From Pyropia yezoensis (taxonomy: Eukaryota > Rhodophyta > Bangiophyceae > Bangiales > Bangiaceae), in contig CM020620.1 in NCBI GenBank assembly GCA_009829735.1, forward strand, positions 28,366,951-28,430,950: a DNA stretch of 64,000 bases, read 5' to 3'. Every line of letters starts with the position of its first letter. Position 1 is the stretch's first letter. Below, in pieces: positions 39,188 through 47,069 of this stretch. The notes below the pieces were generated by a model. The model saw nothing but the letters and a program-made list of their open reading frames with translations. It ran no database searches and was not told the origin of the DNA. The position numbers and the translations under genes are program-made.

Positions 39188-39416
39188 CGTCTGAGGAGGG
39201 GGGCAGGCCAGGCGCCACCGCCGCCACTGCCCCCACCGCCACCACCGCCACCACCGGACCGGGCACTACCGTAACCGCTACCACCGCAACCGCCACCGTT
39301 TTCGTTTCCGCCGTCGCGGCCACTACTTGTGCCCGCCCCCATCCCTGCCACCGCCGCCGCTGCCCGCCACTGCTGCCGCCGCAGCCCAGTCGGCGGCCGC
39401 CACGGCTGCCCGCCCA
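39188..39416. repeat. 229-bp direct duplication, copy 1
   Basis: Nearly identical to 40648-40876 (offset 1460); by eye a single C/T difference at 39400 versus 40860. Starts CGTCTGAGGAGGGGGGCAGG. It includes a CCACCG-type repeat and lies just upstream of ZZ copy 2, so part of the promoter or 5' region of that gene has been copied downstream of it. Confidence 0.93.
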
Positions 39417-39956
39417 ACCTGGCGTGGTCCCGGTGAGCGGAACCCGCCATGGTGGCCTCCCCAGGGCCGCCCCGACCCGTTTCCGTCGAGGCGTGAGTCC
39501 AACGCAAGCCGTAGCCAAAGAGAGGGCTTGCGGGCCCCACCGCCATTGTCCCCAACCCGCCCCCACTGGGGAGTCATTTGCGGCGGGTGTGGGGCGGACC
39601 CCCTCCGGGGGGACCGCCACACCTGCACCAAGTGTCGGCCCCGCTACGACCTGTGTGCCGCTTGCTACGGGCGGGGGACCCACCTGGGCCACCCGTTTAT
39701 CCTCACCCACCGCCCCGGGGAGGTGTGGCAGCGCGGGTCGGGGGCGGACGGGGCGGTCGTCGAGCCGTCGCCCCCACGGCCAGGAATGCGCGGCAACACG
39801 CCCGGACCCCTCCGCATTGTCGACACCAGCCGGGACGACCTCAACGGCCGCGACGTGACAGTGATGGTGTGGGAGGCGGGGCGGGGGCGGCGGGAGGTGG
39901 TCCTCCCCGACGGGCGCCGGCTGGCCATTAGGGTGGAGAACCTGGAGGGGAGGTGA
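39327..39956 (+). CDS. ZZ zinc-finger protein copy 2 (5' end unresolved)
   Basis: The uninterrupted paralogue of the gene at 36590-37290. The open frame has no ATG before the ZZ domain, so the first exon or start is missing or lies upstream; GTGAGC near 39432 and CGCAG near 39365 could be splice sites. Visible features: Arg/Ser-rich linker, ZZ finger HWGVICGGCGADPLRGDRHT, then CTKC, YDLCAACYGRG and HLGHPFILTH (the C-x2-C pairs and closing His pair of a ZZ domain), followed by GPLRIVDTSRDDLNGRDVTV and a final VLPDGRRLAIRVENLEGR. Likely an adaptor that binds peptides or modified tails; partner unknown. It is embedded in an inverted duplication. Confidence 0.7.
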   Translation: MCPPPSLPPPPLPATAAAAAQSAAATAARPTWRGPGERNPPWWPPQGRPDPFPSRRESNASRSQREGLRAPPPLSPTRPHWGVICGGCGADPLRGDRHTCTKCRPRYDLCAACYGRGTHLGHPFILTHRPGEVWQRGSGADGAVVEPSPPRPGMRGNTPGPLRIVDTSRDDLNGRDVTVMVWEAGRGRREVVLPDGRRLAIRVENLEGR

Positions 39957-40050
39957 GGGGGCGGCTGGTGGCGTTGCTGGTCGTGTCGTGGTTACGCCGA
40001 CGCGTCCGCGGCGGGGGAGGGGGGGGGGGATGGACGCACAGGGTGGCGTC
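39550..40050 (+). repeat. Inverted segmental duplication, copy 2 (partner 36495-37130)
   Basis: Opposite-strand match of copy 1, without the 104-bp insertion. It ends near the Gly-encoding poly-G run around 40020 and a short stretch (CGCACAGG) beyond it. Confidence 0.85.
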
Positions 40051-40647
40051 GCAGCCGCGCCAGCACCACCACACACGAGCTGTGCTTGGGACGGGAGGAA
40101 GAGGATGTGGACGGGTGCATTGCAAAGGGGAAAGGGTGCCGGGAGGCGGGCGGGGTCAGCCGACCAAGGGGGGAGCGGGCGGGTGGGTGTGAGTGGAATG
40201 ACTAAAACGCCGAGAGGGACTCCCGACTGGCAAGACATCCGCGCCCTCCGCGGCGACCGTGGGGGGCACACGCCGCGCCGGGACCGCCCACGGCTGCCCC
40301 GGCTGTCTGCCCACGGGCGTGCCCAACGGCAACGCCCCCCCCCCAGCCCCTTACCGCTGTACCGCCACCGCCGCCCGCCCCGCCACAGCCGCCACCCTCC
40401 TTCCCCCAATCCCCCAGAGCCGCTCCCAGCGGCTTCCGCCACGCCCAGCGTCGGCCATGGCCACACCGACCGACAGCATCCCAGTCACGCCCCAATGACC
40501 ACGAAGCCCTCCGTTGGGCACTCGAGCGTGGCCGGCACGACCCTCGACGGCGCGGGCGTGCAGCAGCCACGTGGAGCGAGGATATGGGTCTGCCGGGCAG
40601 ACCCCAACCGCAGAGGCGATGCCGCCCCTTTCTTGCTTGGACCAGCG

Positions 40648-40876
40648 CGTCTGAGGAGGGGGGCAGGCCAGGCGCCACCGCCGCCACTGCCCCCACCGCC
40701 ACCACCGCCACCACCGGACCGGGCACTACCGTAACCGCTACCACCGCAACCGCCACCGTTTTCGTTTCCGCCGTCGCGGCCACTACTTGTGCCCGCCCCC
40801 ATCCCTGCCACCGCCGCCGCTGCCCGCCACTGCTGCCGCCGCAGCCCAGTCGGCGGCCGTCACGGCTGCCCGCCCA
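40648..40876. repeat. 229-bp direct duplication, copy 2
   Basis: See 39188-39416. The near identity suggests recent copying or gene conversion. The bases just beyond each end are unrelated between the two loci. Confidence 0.93.
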
Positions 40877-41715
40877 CCCTCACCGCCGTGCGGCGTGGGG
40901 CGCGGCGCACGGGCATCGGCAGCATCGGCGCGTCCCCAGTTCCGTGGCCACCGACCCCCCTCGATGACCGTCCCGACGGCGCGCCTCGTGGACATACAGT
41001 ATCCACATATTCGTACGTCGCCAAGACGTGCGGATGTGTGGGAACAGGCCAGCTGCGGACGCGCGCGCGAGCGGTCCATCTGCCGCCATCCATGCTTATT
41101 TATTATGGCGGATCAACCACACTGTGGCGGATCACGGACCACGTGGCTCCAATCGACTTACTTTGATTCCCAGTCATCGTCACAGCCTTGCGACACGCGA
41201 AATTATTTCGCTGCTACCACCGCCTCTACCTCGCGGCAACTCATCGTGGTTCCCCCCCCCCCCACCAACCGCCCCAAACCCAGTGTGAACTGTGGCCCCT
41301 CGGTGGGCCGAGCACTGGCTGGACCTGCCCACGCACTGCGACAGACCCACTGGCAGGCCCCCCCACTGAGGGGCGGCCCAGACAGCGACGTGGCCAGCGC
41401 GTCGGTGCCCTCCAAGGCTTCTTTTGACCACCTCATGGGATATTCCGGCCGTGATGGATGCTGCAAACGAGTGTGCGTGCGTGACTCGGCGTGCGGCGTG
41501 GATTATCCACCCCCGTGAGACGCGAGCGCGCATCCAATGCGCCTGGCCAGTGGCAGCGCGTGGCGGCCACGGCGCGACCCCTCCCCTCGCGCGCCCCCCC
41601 CCCTCGTCAAGCCGGTCGCAACCCCCTGGCCGCTGCGGCACGCCCCCCCCCCCCCCCCCCCCGCACCGCGCCCGTGCCACCGCTTTTTCTCCCAGCGTGA
41701 CGCCGTCGGCCTCCC

Positions 41716-41785
41716 CTCTCCCCCCTCTCCCCCCTCTCCCCCCTCTCCCCCCTCTCCCCCCTCTCCCCCCTCTCCCCCCCCTCCT
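41716..41785. repeat. 9-bp minisatellite CCCTCTCCC
   Basis: Seven to eight perfect head-to-tail units, a pure pyrimidine tract on this strand able to adopt triplex-type structures. It lies in non-coding DNA. Confidence 0.92.
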
Positions 41786-42771
41786 CCTCGACACCCTGAC
41801 ACACCCCCCGAGGGCCTCCATCCATCAGACCCCGGCCGGCAGTGTAGGTGCCGCGCGTGTCCCACCGTCGCCCACCGCCGCCAGCCTCTCCCCACCGGCA
41901 GCGGCGGCGCTCCCCAGTCCCCCCCCCCCCCCCTCCCACAGCGTGCGACCCCACACTTTCTGCTTGTCGGCAAGCCGTGTCCCCCCGGCGTGCTATAGAC
42001 GGCGCGCCGGCGGCTAGCGATAGAGTTGGGGGGGGGGAGCAGAGTGGGAGAGTGGGGCCTGTTGGGGGGGGGGGCGCGAGGTCGGTGGGGTGGGTGACCT
42101 GCTGGTGCTGCTGGACCGCCACCATCGTCACCCTCTGCCGAGGCGCGGGAGGAGCACGCGCGCGCGCGCGTAGTCGTGGCGCGGTGTCGGCAGCAGGCGG
42201 GGGTGGGGGGTTGGGGGGGGGGGGGGTGGGCAGAGGTGAGCGCTGCGTGGGGTTTGGTCAGCAGGGGGTCGGACGGGGGCAGGGGTGAGCCGCCGCCGCG
42301 CCCCCGCCGGCCGCGCAGCGGGGCGGGTCTGCTGGCGAGGTTTTCCCCTCCCCAGCGGCGGTGACCTCTGGGCCTCCACGTGACTCTTGCGGGCGGCGAC
42401 GGCACACCCCCCTCCGGACGCTCCCCGCCCTCCCCCCGCCCTCCCTCTCCCCCCCTTCACCCCAGCCCCCGATTCGTGGCGATTGCTAGCTAGCTAGCTA
42501 GCGCGGGGGGGGGGGGACAGGCTGCTGCGCTCCCACCTCCCACCTCCCACCCACCCACGCGTAGGAGCCCGCTCGCCCGCCCGTCTGCCGGCCCGCCCGC
42601 CCGCCGGCCCGCCTGCTCGCCTGCACCCACACCCGTGCCGCGGCAGCGTCCTCCAACTCCCCCCGGCGCAGTGTCGTCTTGCCCTCACGCGCGCGGCGGC
42701 GCGCTGGTGGTGGAGGGGGCACACTCGCGGCAGTGGCGCGCTGGCCGCGCACCAACCTCTTCCCCCCGACA

Positions 42772-42802
<31 letters not shown>

Positions 42803-42844
42803 GACGGACGGGCTCCCCCCCCCCTGCTGCTGTGTATCCTCCCC

Positions 42845-44902
42845 ATGATGTCGCCATCCTCCCCGTCGAGTGGCGCACACCCCCCGCCCCCCGCCCTGCC
42901 TCCACGAGACGACGACGGGATGGGCGCTGGCGGCGGCGACGCCCCGCGCGCTGGCCTCCCCGCCGCCGGGGACGGGGGCGCGCTGGGCACCGCCGACTAC
43001 CCCATCGTGCTGGCCGAGGACGTGCTGACGCCCCTGTCAGCAGGGGTGCCTGCTGCCGTTGCTGGGGGATCCCCCCGCGGCGGCGGACCTGCTGCTGCCG
43101 CCGCTGACGCTGCTGCCGCTGACGCCACCCTCACCACCACCGCCACCACCACCACCACCACCATTCCCACGAGCTCCGCCACCGCCGTCGTCGCCGCGGC
43201 GGGTGCTTCGCCCGACGGGGAGTCGGATGGCATTTCCCCCCAGGTAAGCCGCGTGCTGTCGAGCAGCGAGGAGGACCCAGACGAGGACGATGACGCCGAA
43301 GATGACGATGAGGACTCGGCCGTCCACGCGCTGTCGCTGCGGGGGGACGAGGACCCCGACGGTGCGCGCAGGGATCCGCTGGCTGGCGGCGGGGGCGACC
43401 ACCCTTCGACAGGCCCAGCCGCCCCTGGGGGCGGCGCCGGTGCCCCCCGACCGGTCGACGATGACGATGACCCCGCCGCGTGGTGCATCATCTGCTTTGA
43501 GCGGGCGCCCAATGTGGAGCTGAGGCCGTGTGACCACGCCAACATTTGCCTCGACTGCGTGGTGCGGCTGGTCAAGCGGCGGTGTCCCACCTGCCGGGCG
43601 CGCGTGCGGCGTATCCGCGTCACCAGCGCCGACGGCCTGGTCAGTGCGGGGGGCGGGGTGGGGGAGCATCCGGCTGCTGCCGGCGGCGGCGTGGGCGGCC
43701 CTGACGGCGGCGGCGGCGGCGGCGAGGCGGCGGCTGTGGCGCTGGGCGTGGCGCTGGCCTCTGCGTTGGGGATGCCCCCAACCGACGCGGCGGGCACCGT
43801 CTCCCTGCGGGAGCTCATTGCGGCACGCAAGCAGCGGGAGGTGGCGGCGCTCGACAGCACCCTGCAGATTGTGTTTGTGGGGCCCCCGTCGGTGGGGAAA
43901 AAGACGCTCGTCCGCAAGCTCTGTGCCTCGTGGCCGCTGCGGCCTTCGGCGGCTGCCGCCGGGACCGCCGCCGACGGCGGCGGCGGCGACGAGGAACCCC
44001 CCGCGGGGGGACGGAGAAACGTCACGGCCGACGCGGCGGCGGCGGCAGCAGCAGCAGCAGCGGCGGCGGCGGCGGATGTGGGCGTCAATGGGAATGGGGA
44101 CGGCACGGACTTTCGGCCTAACGTGACGCTCCCGGGTGGGGTGCCCGCGCGGCTCACCGTCTTGCGGCGGACGCTCGTCACCTCCCGCCGGATGCTCCTC
44201 GACGATGTGCGGCTGCTCCGGCCCGACGCGCTGGTGCTGTGCTGCGCGGCGGGTGACGGGTGTGCATCGTTTGGGGAGCTCCTCGGCTTTGACCGCGTCC
44301 TCCGCGCGTCGATCGCGGCGCCCCGGCTGTGGGCTGTTGTTGACGGGGGGGGGGCGCTGAGCATGGCGAGGGGTGGGTTTGGGGCGGTCGCCCCGTCGGG
44401 AGGCTGGTCGACGCTCTCCTCCCCACCGGGCGGGGGTGCATGGGAAGGGGGTGGCGGCGGGGGTGGCGGCGGCGGTGGCACCGCCACCGGGAGTAGCCCC
44501 GCGGGCTCTGCCGGTGGCAGCGGCGGCCGCTCCCCCGTCGGCGCCACGTCGGTCACCTCTGACGCGACGCTGCGGGACTATGTGGGCAACGCACTCGCGG
44601 CGGTCACCCCCCCGTCGGTGCGCCCGCGGGGCCTGTACTTTGTCACCCCGTCGGCGCCCTTCTCCATGGGCCTCCGAACGCTGGTCCGGGACCTGGTGGA
44701 CCACGGCCGGGCAGGACGGGAGGCGGCTGTGGCCGCCGCCGCCGCCCGTGCCAATGTGGGCAGCGTGGGCCGTTCCGGGGGGGGGGGCGGGGGGGGCGCT
44801 GGCGTTCGCAACGTCCAGTTCCGGTCGGTCGTGTCAGCCGAGGATGGGCGGGTGGTGGCGGGCGTCAACCGCATGCTCAACTGGCTTGTGGGCGACCCAT
44901 GA
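42845..44902 (+). CDS. RING finger fused to a P-loop GTPase-like domain
   Basis: A 685-residue single-exon protein from the ATG at 42845. Residues 1-200 are low-complexity with an acidic stretch (EEDPDEDDDAEDDDEDS). A C3HC4 RING finger spans 214-250: C214, C217, C229, H231, C235, C238, C247, C250, so an E3 ubiquitin ligase role is likely. At 346-354 the text VFVGPPSVGKKTLVRKL is a Walker A loop as in small GTPases, followed by a long Gly/Ala insertion, LLRPDALVLCCAAG (like the strand and switch of GTPases) and a final helix LRTLVRDLVDHGR. No NKxD guanine motif is evident, so nucleotide specificity is uncertain. RING plus ARF-type GTPase is known in TRIM23, but this protein is not obviously its homologue. 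Long Gly and Ala tracts come from CGG/GCG repeats. Confidence 0.82.
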   Translation: MMSPSSPSSGAHPPPPALPPRDDDGMGAGGGDAPRAGLPAAGDGGALGTADYPIVLAEDVLTPLSAGVPAAVAGGSPRGGGPAAAAADAAAADATLTTTATTTTTTIPTSSATAVVAAAGASPDGESDGISPQVSRVLSSSEEDPDEDDDAEDDDEDSAVHALSLRGDEDPDGARRDPLAGGGGDHPSTGPAAPGGGAGAPRPVDDDDDPAAWCIICFERAPNVELRPCDHANICLDCVVRLVKRRCPTCRARVRRIRVTSADGLVSAGGGVGEHPAAAGGGVGGPDGGGGGGEAAAVALGVALASALGMPPTDAAGTVSLRELIAARKQREVAALDSTLQIVFVGPPSVGKKTLVRKLCASWPLRPSAAAAGTAADGGGGDEEPPAGGRRNVTADAAAAAAAAAAAAAADVGVNGNGDGTDFRPNVTLPGGVPARLTVLRRTLVTSRRMLLDDVRLLRPDALVLCCAAGDGCASFGELLGFDRVLRASIAAPRLWAVVDGGGALSMARGGFGAVAPSGGWSTLSSPPGGGAWEGGGGGGGGGGGTATGSSPAGSAGGSGGRSPVGATSVTSDATLRDYVGNALAAVTPPSVRPRGLYFVTPSAPFSMGLRTLVRDLVDHGRAGREAAVAAAAARANVGSVGRSGGGGGGGAGVRNVQFRSVVSAEDGRVVAGVNRMLNWLVGDP

Positions 44903-45731
44903 GGCGGGGGGAGCGCCGGGGCGCCCCGGAGGCTTGCGGCACGTGTGAACCCGCTCTGGGCCCATGGCGTTGGCGCTCCCCGGTGTTTCACTGTCGTCCG
45001 GTTTTTTGGGTCCCATTCTTATTCTCTTTTTTGTTGTGCTTGTCGCCCGAGTGTCACTGTGTATGCATATAGACTGCGATTGCGCTTCATTAGTTTCTCT
45101 CCCTCTCCTGGTCTTGGTGTCCGTTTTAGGCCTGAGCTGCCGTTCACTGGCTGCTCGGATCTTTTGCTCAGAGCATCCCTCCCACGGCTTGTACGTACTC
45201 TTACATGTTCTGTCGAGGGCCGTTGGGTGTAGATACAAGCCTGGTGCCATGGAGGCTGACCTGCGTGACGCGCCCTGGAGGCCGGCCTATTTGACCTTGG
45301 CGAGCCCGTCGCATAACAGCAGTGTAAGCGCCTACAATCGCATGAAGAGTACATTCTACGACGGGTACGTTCCGAAGAGTCCAAAAGCAGGGACCCCCAA
45401 GGGTAGACATACCATGCGCACAGCTCGCGCCTCGCTCAGCACTGCAGTGGCTGAGCCGGCTGCCCTCCAACATCCCAACGAAGAACAGAGGGAGACTGGG
45501 TCAAAGTGCAGGTCGGCACTCGCAGGTCTGCGACCACTCATGATCAGAAAAACAAGCCAGACCAGCAGCACGATTTGCTGCCCAAAGAGGGCAAGGAACA
45601 CCCGAGAGAGAAACAGGTCGATACCAGGAACAGCCCCAAAAAACTACGCTACCCACCAGAGCAGCACACGCGTACACCCCATCATGAGAGGAGGAACAAC
45701 GAGCCTCACAACCAGCCGCGGCGCCTCTGGC
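44903..45731. other. Convergent 3' region, no supported gene
   Basis: Lies between the RING gene and the MIC26/27-like gene, which point at each other. Lower GC with T-rich stretches near 45000-45050, consistent with 3' untranslated DNA. Short frames only. Confidence 0.45.
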
Positions 45732-46623
45732 TCAGCCCGATGTAGACGGTGGGGAACGGGCGGGTACCACTGGCGGCGCCGGCGTGGACTCTGCCCGCGC
45801 CGCCGCGGCCTTACCCGCCGTGCGCGCCACGACGTCGGGGTAGACAAGGACCGAGCCGAGGGCCACGGTGAGACCAAACGCGCGTGCCGCCGCGCCAGGG
45901 CCCGCCACTGGGAGCCGGAGAGGCCATCACGAGCGAGGGGCGTCGGCCGGTCAGCAGACAAGCGGCACAGCGCCCAGCAACCAGAGCGGAAACAGAAAAC
46001 GTCAGGGCCGCCGACCACCACCATACACAATATTTCACACGCCAAGACAAACGACGTAACAAAGAGCGTAAGAACCAGCGCTGCACCATCCCAGCCACTC
46101 ACGTGCACCCGCAGATGTGAATGCCCGGCAACGCAACAGCCCATACCGCAGCCACCCTCTGCACAAACAAGCACATACCGTATGCGAGCGGGGCGGCAAC
46201 GAGCGCCCCCCCGCCCAGCACCCCCCCCGCCGCCACCATTGCCGACGTGGTCCCATCACGCGTGCGCCGCAGCGTGCGCGTAAACGACGCGAGCGTGTCG
46301 TCGACGCGCGCGTCGACGCGGGCAAGCGCGGCGGCAGGCATGGACGAGTGGGCGGTCACAAACGTCGACGCCGCCTCCACCCCCGCGCGGGCGCTCGCAA
46401 TCGTCGACCGCAAGGTGGGGCGGGAGCGGGACGCGGCCGTATCAACCGCCGGGGGGAGGGGGGTGGCGCCGCCGTCGGCGGTGGAAGTGGTGGTCGTGGC
46501 GGGGGAAATAGGGGCGTCGGCGGCAGTGGAAGACGGCAGAGGGGGCGTTGGCCCTGCCGCAGCGGCGGCGGCGGCGCCTGTGGCTTCCATGGCCAGCACC
46601 GCACCGGGCTCCAAAGACGTCAT
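45732..46623 (-). CDS. Two-exon mitochondrial-type membrane protein, MIC26/27 (apolipoprotein O)-like
   Basis: My splice reading joins exon 1 (46623-46179) and exon 2 (45907-45732) across a 271-base intron (46178-45908) with GTATGT at its 5' end and CTCCCAG at its 3' end; the product is 206 residues. After an Ala/Thr/Pro-rich start, residues 68-122 are helical (LRSTIASARAGVEAASTFVT and on). Two membrane helices follow, at about 127-148 (AMVAAGGVLGGGALVAAPLA, exon 1) and 156-172 (ARAFGLTVALGSVLVYPDVV, exon 2). A glycine-zipper helix, a short loop and a second helix ending in YP are the layout of MIC26/MIC27, which shape cristae in the MICOS complex. The splice fits well because both helices join in one frame. 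Without it, exon 1 runs to a stop after ICGCT. Family assignment is tentative. Confidence 0.6.
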
Positions 46624-47069
46624 GAGCGCGAAAGCGCAGGAACAAAGGGACTGTACAGTGCTCAGCTGAATAGGAGAAGAAGGCAACCGATGAGGGTAGG
46701 CAGATCCGTTGCGCAGGGTCGAGAAGACCAGGAGCAAGTCGCACCGCAAAGCCCCCGGACGTATCGTCTGCGGAAAAGAGTGACGCCAAGGCCAAGGTGG
46801 GCCTCGTCCTCTTGAATGTTAGTCAATTTTCATGACTGTTCATTTACCAATGTATCGTTTTCATAAGAATATAATTACTTCATAAATCGAGTTATTGCCG
46901 ACGGTCATCAATTTTAGAGTTAAGGGATATCTCTGTGCGCGGCCGGCGCGTCGAGGGCCACGCCCGTCAGACACAGAGGCTGTTCGAAGGAGTCGCCAGA
47001 TCTCGACCGCGCACACAACCGCCGTTGCCGTCCTGCCCCTGCCTCCACGCCGCTGCCGCTACCTTCGCC
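46624..47069. promoter_or_regulatory. Divergent promoter between the MIC26/27-like and DUF493 genes
   Basis: A 446-base region between two start codons facing away from each other. The core at 46815-46925 is unusually AT-rich for this window (AATATAATTACTTCATAAAT near 46868), suiting a shared promoter. GACTGTACAGTGCTC lies about 30 bases above the MIC26/27-like ATG. Confidence 0.55.

Larger units (their letters stand above)
40051..42844. other. Intergenic, no supported gene
   Basis: Holds the second 229-bp copy and a CTCTCCC minisatellite. Near 40999-41037 lies an imperfect inverted repeat around CACATATTCGTACGTC. A CTAGCTAGCTAGCTAG tract is at 42487 and a poly-C run at 42776-42802 just before the RING gene. 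No gene seen. Confidence 0.5.

Noticed and set aside
39057..40466. 469-codon minus-strand frame containing CPSCKQRHC
   Set aside because: It is antisense to ZZ copy 2 and to the CCACCG duplication; a single CxxC pair is not enough for a call.
40999..41037. Possible transposon end after TACAGTATCC near 40996
   Set aside because: It resembles the CAGTCAGTATCC tips, but no partner end was found and the internal inverted repeat is weak.
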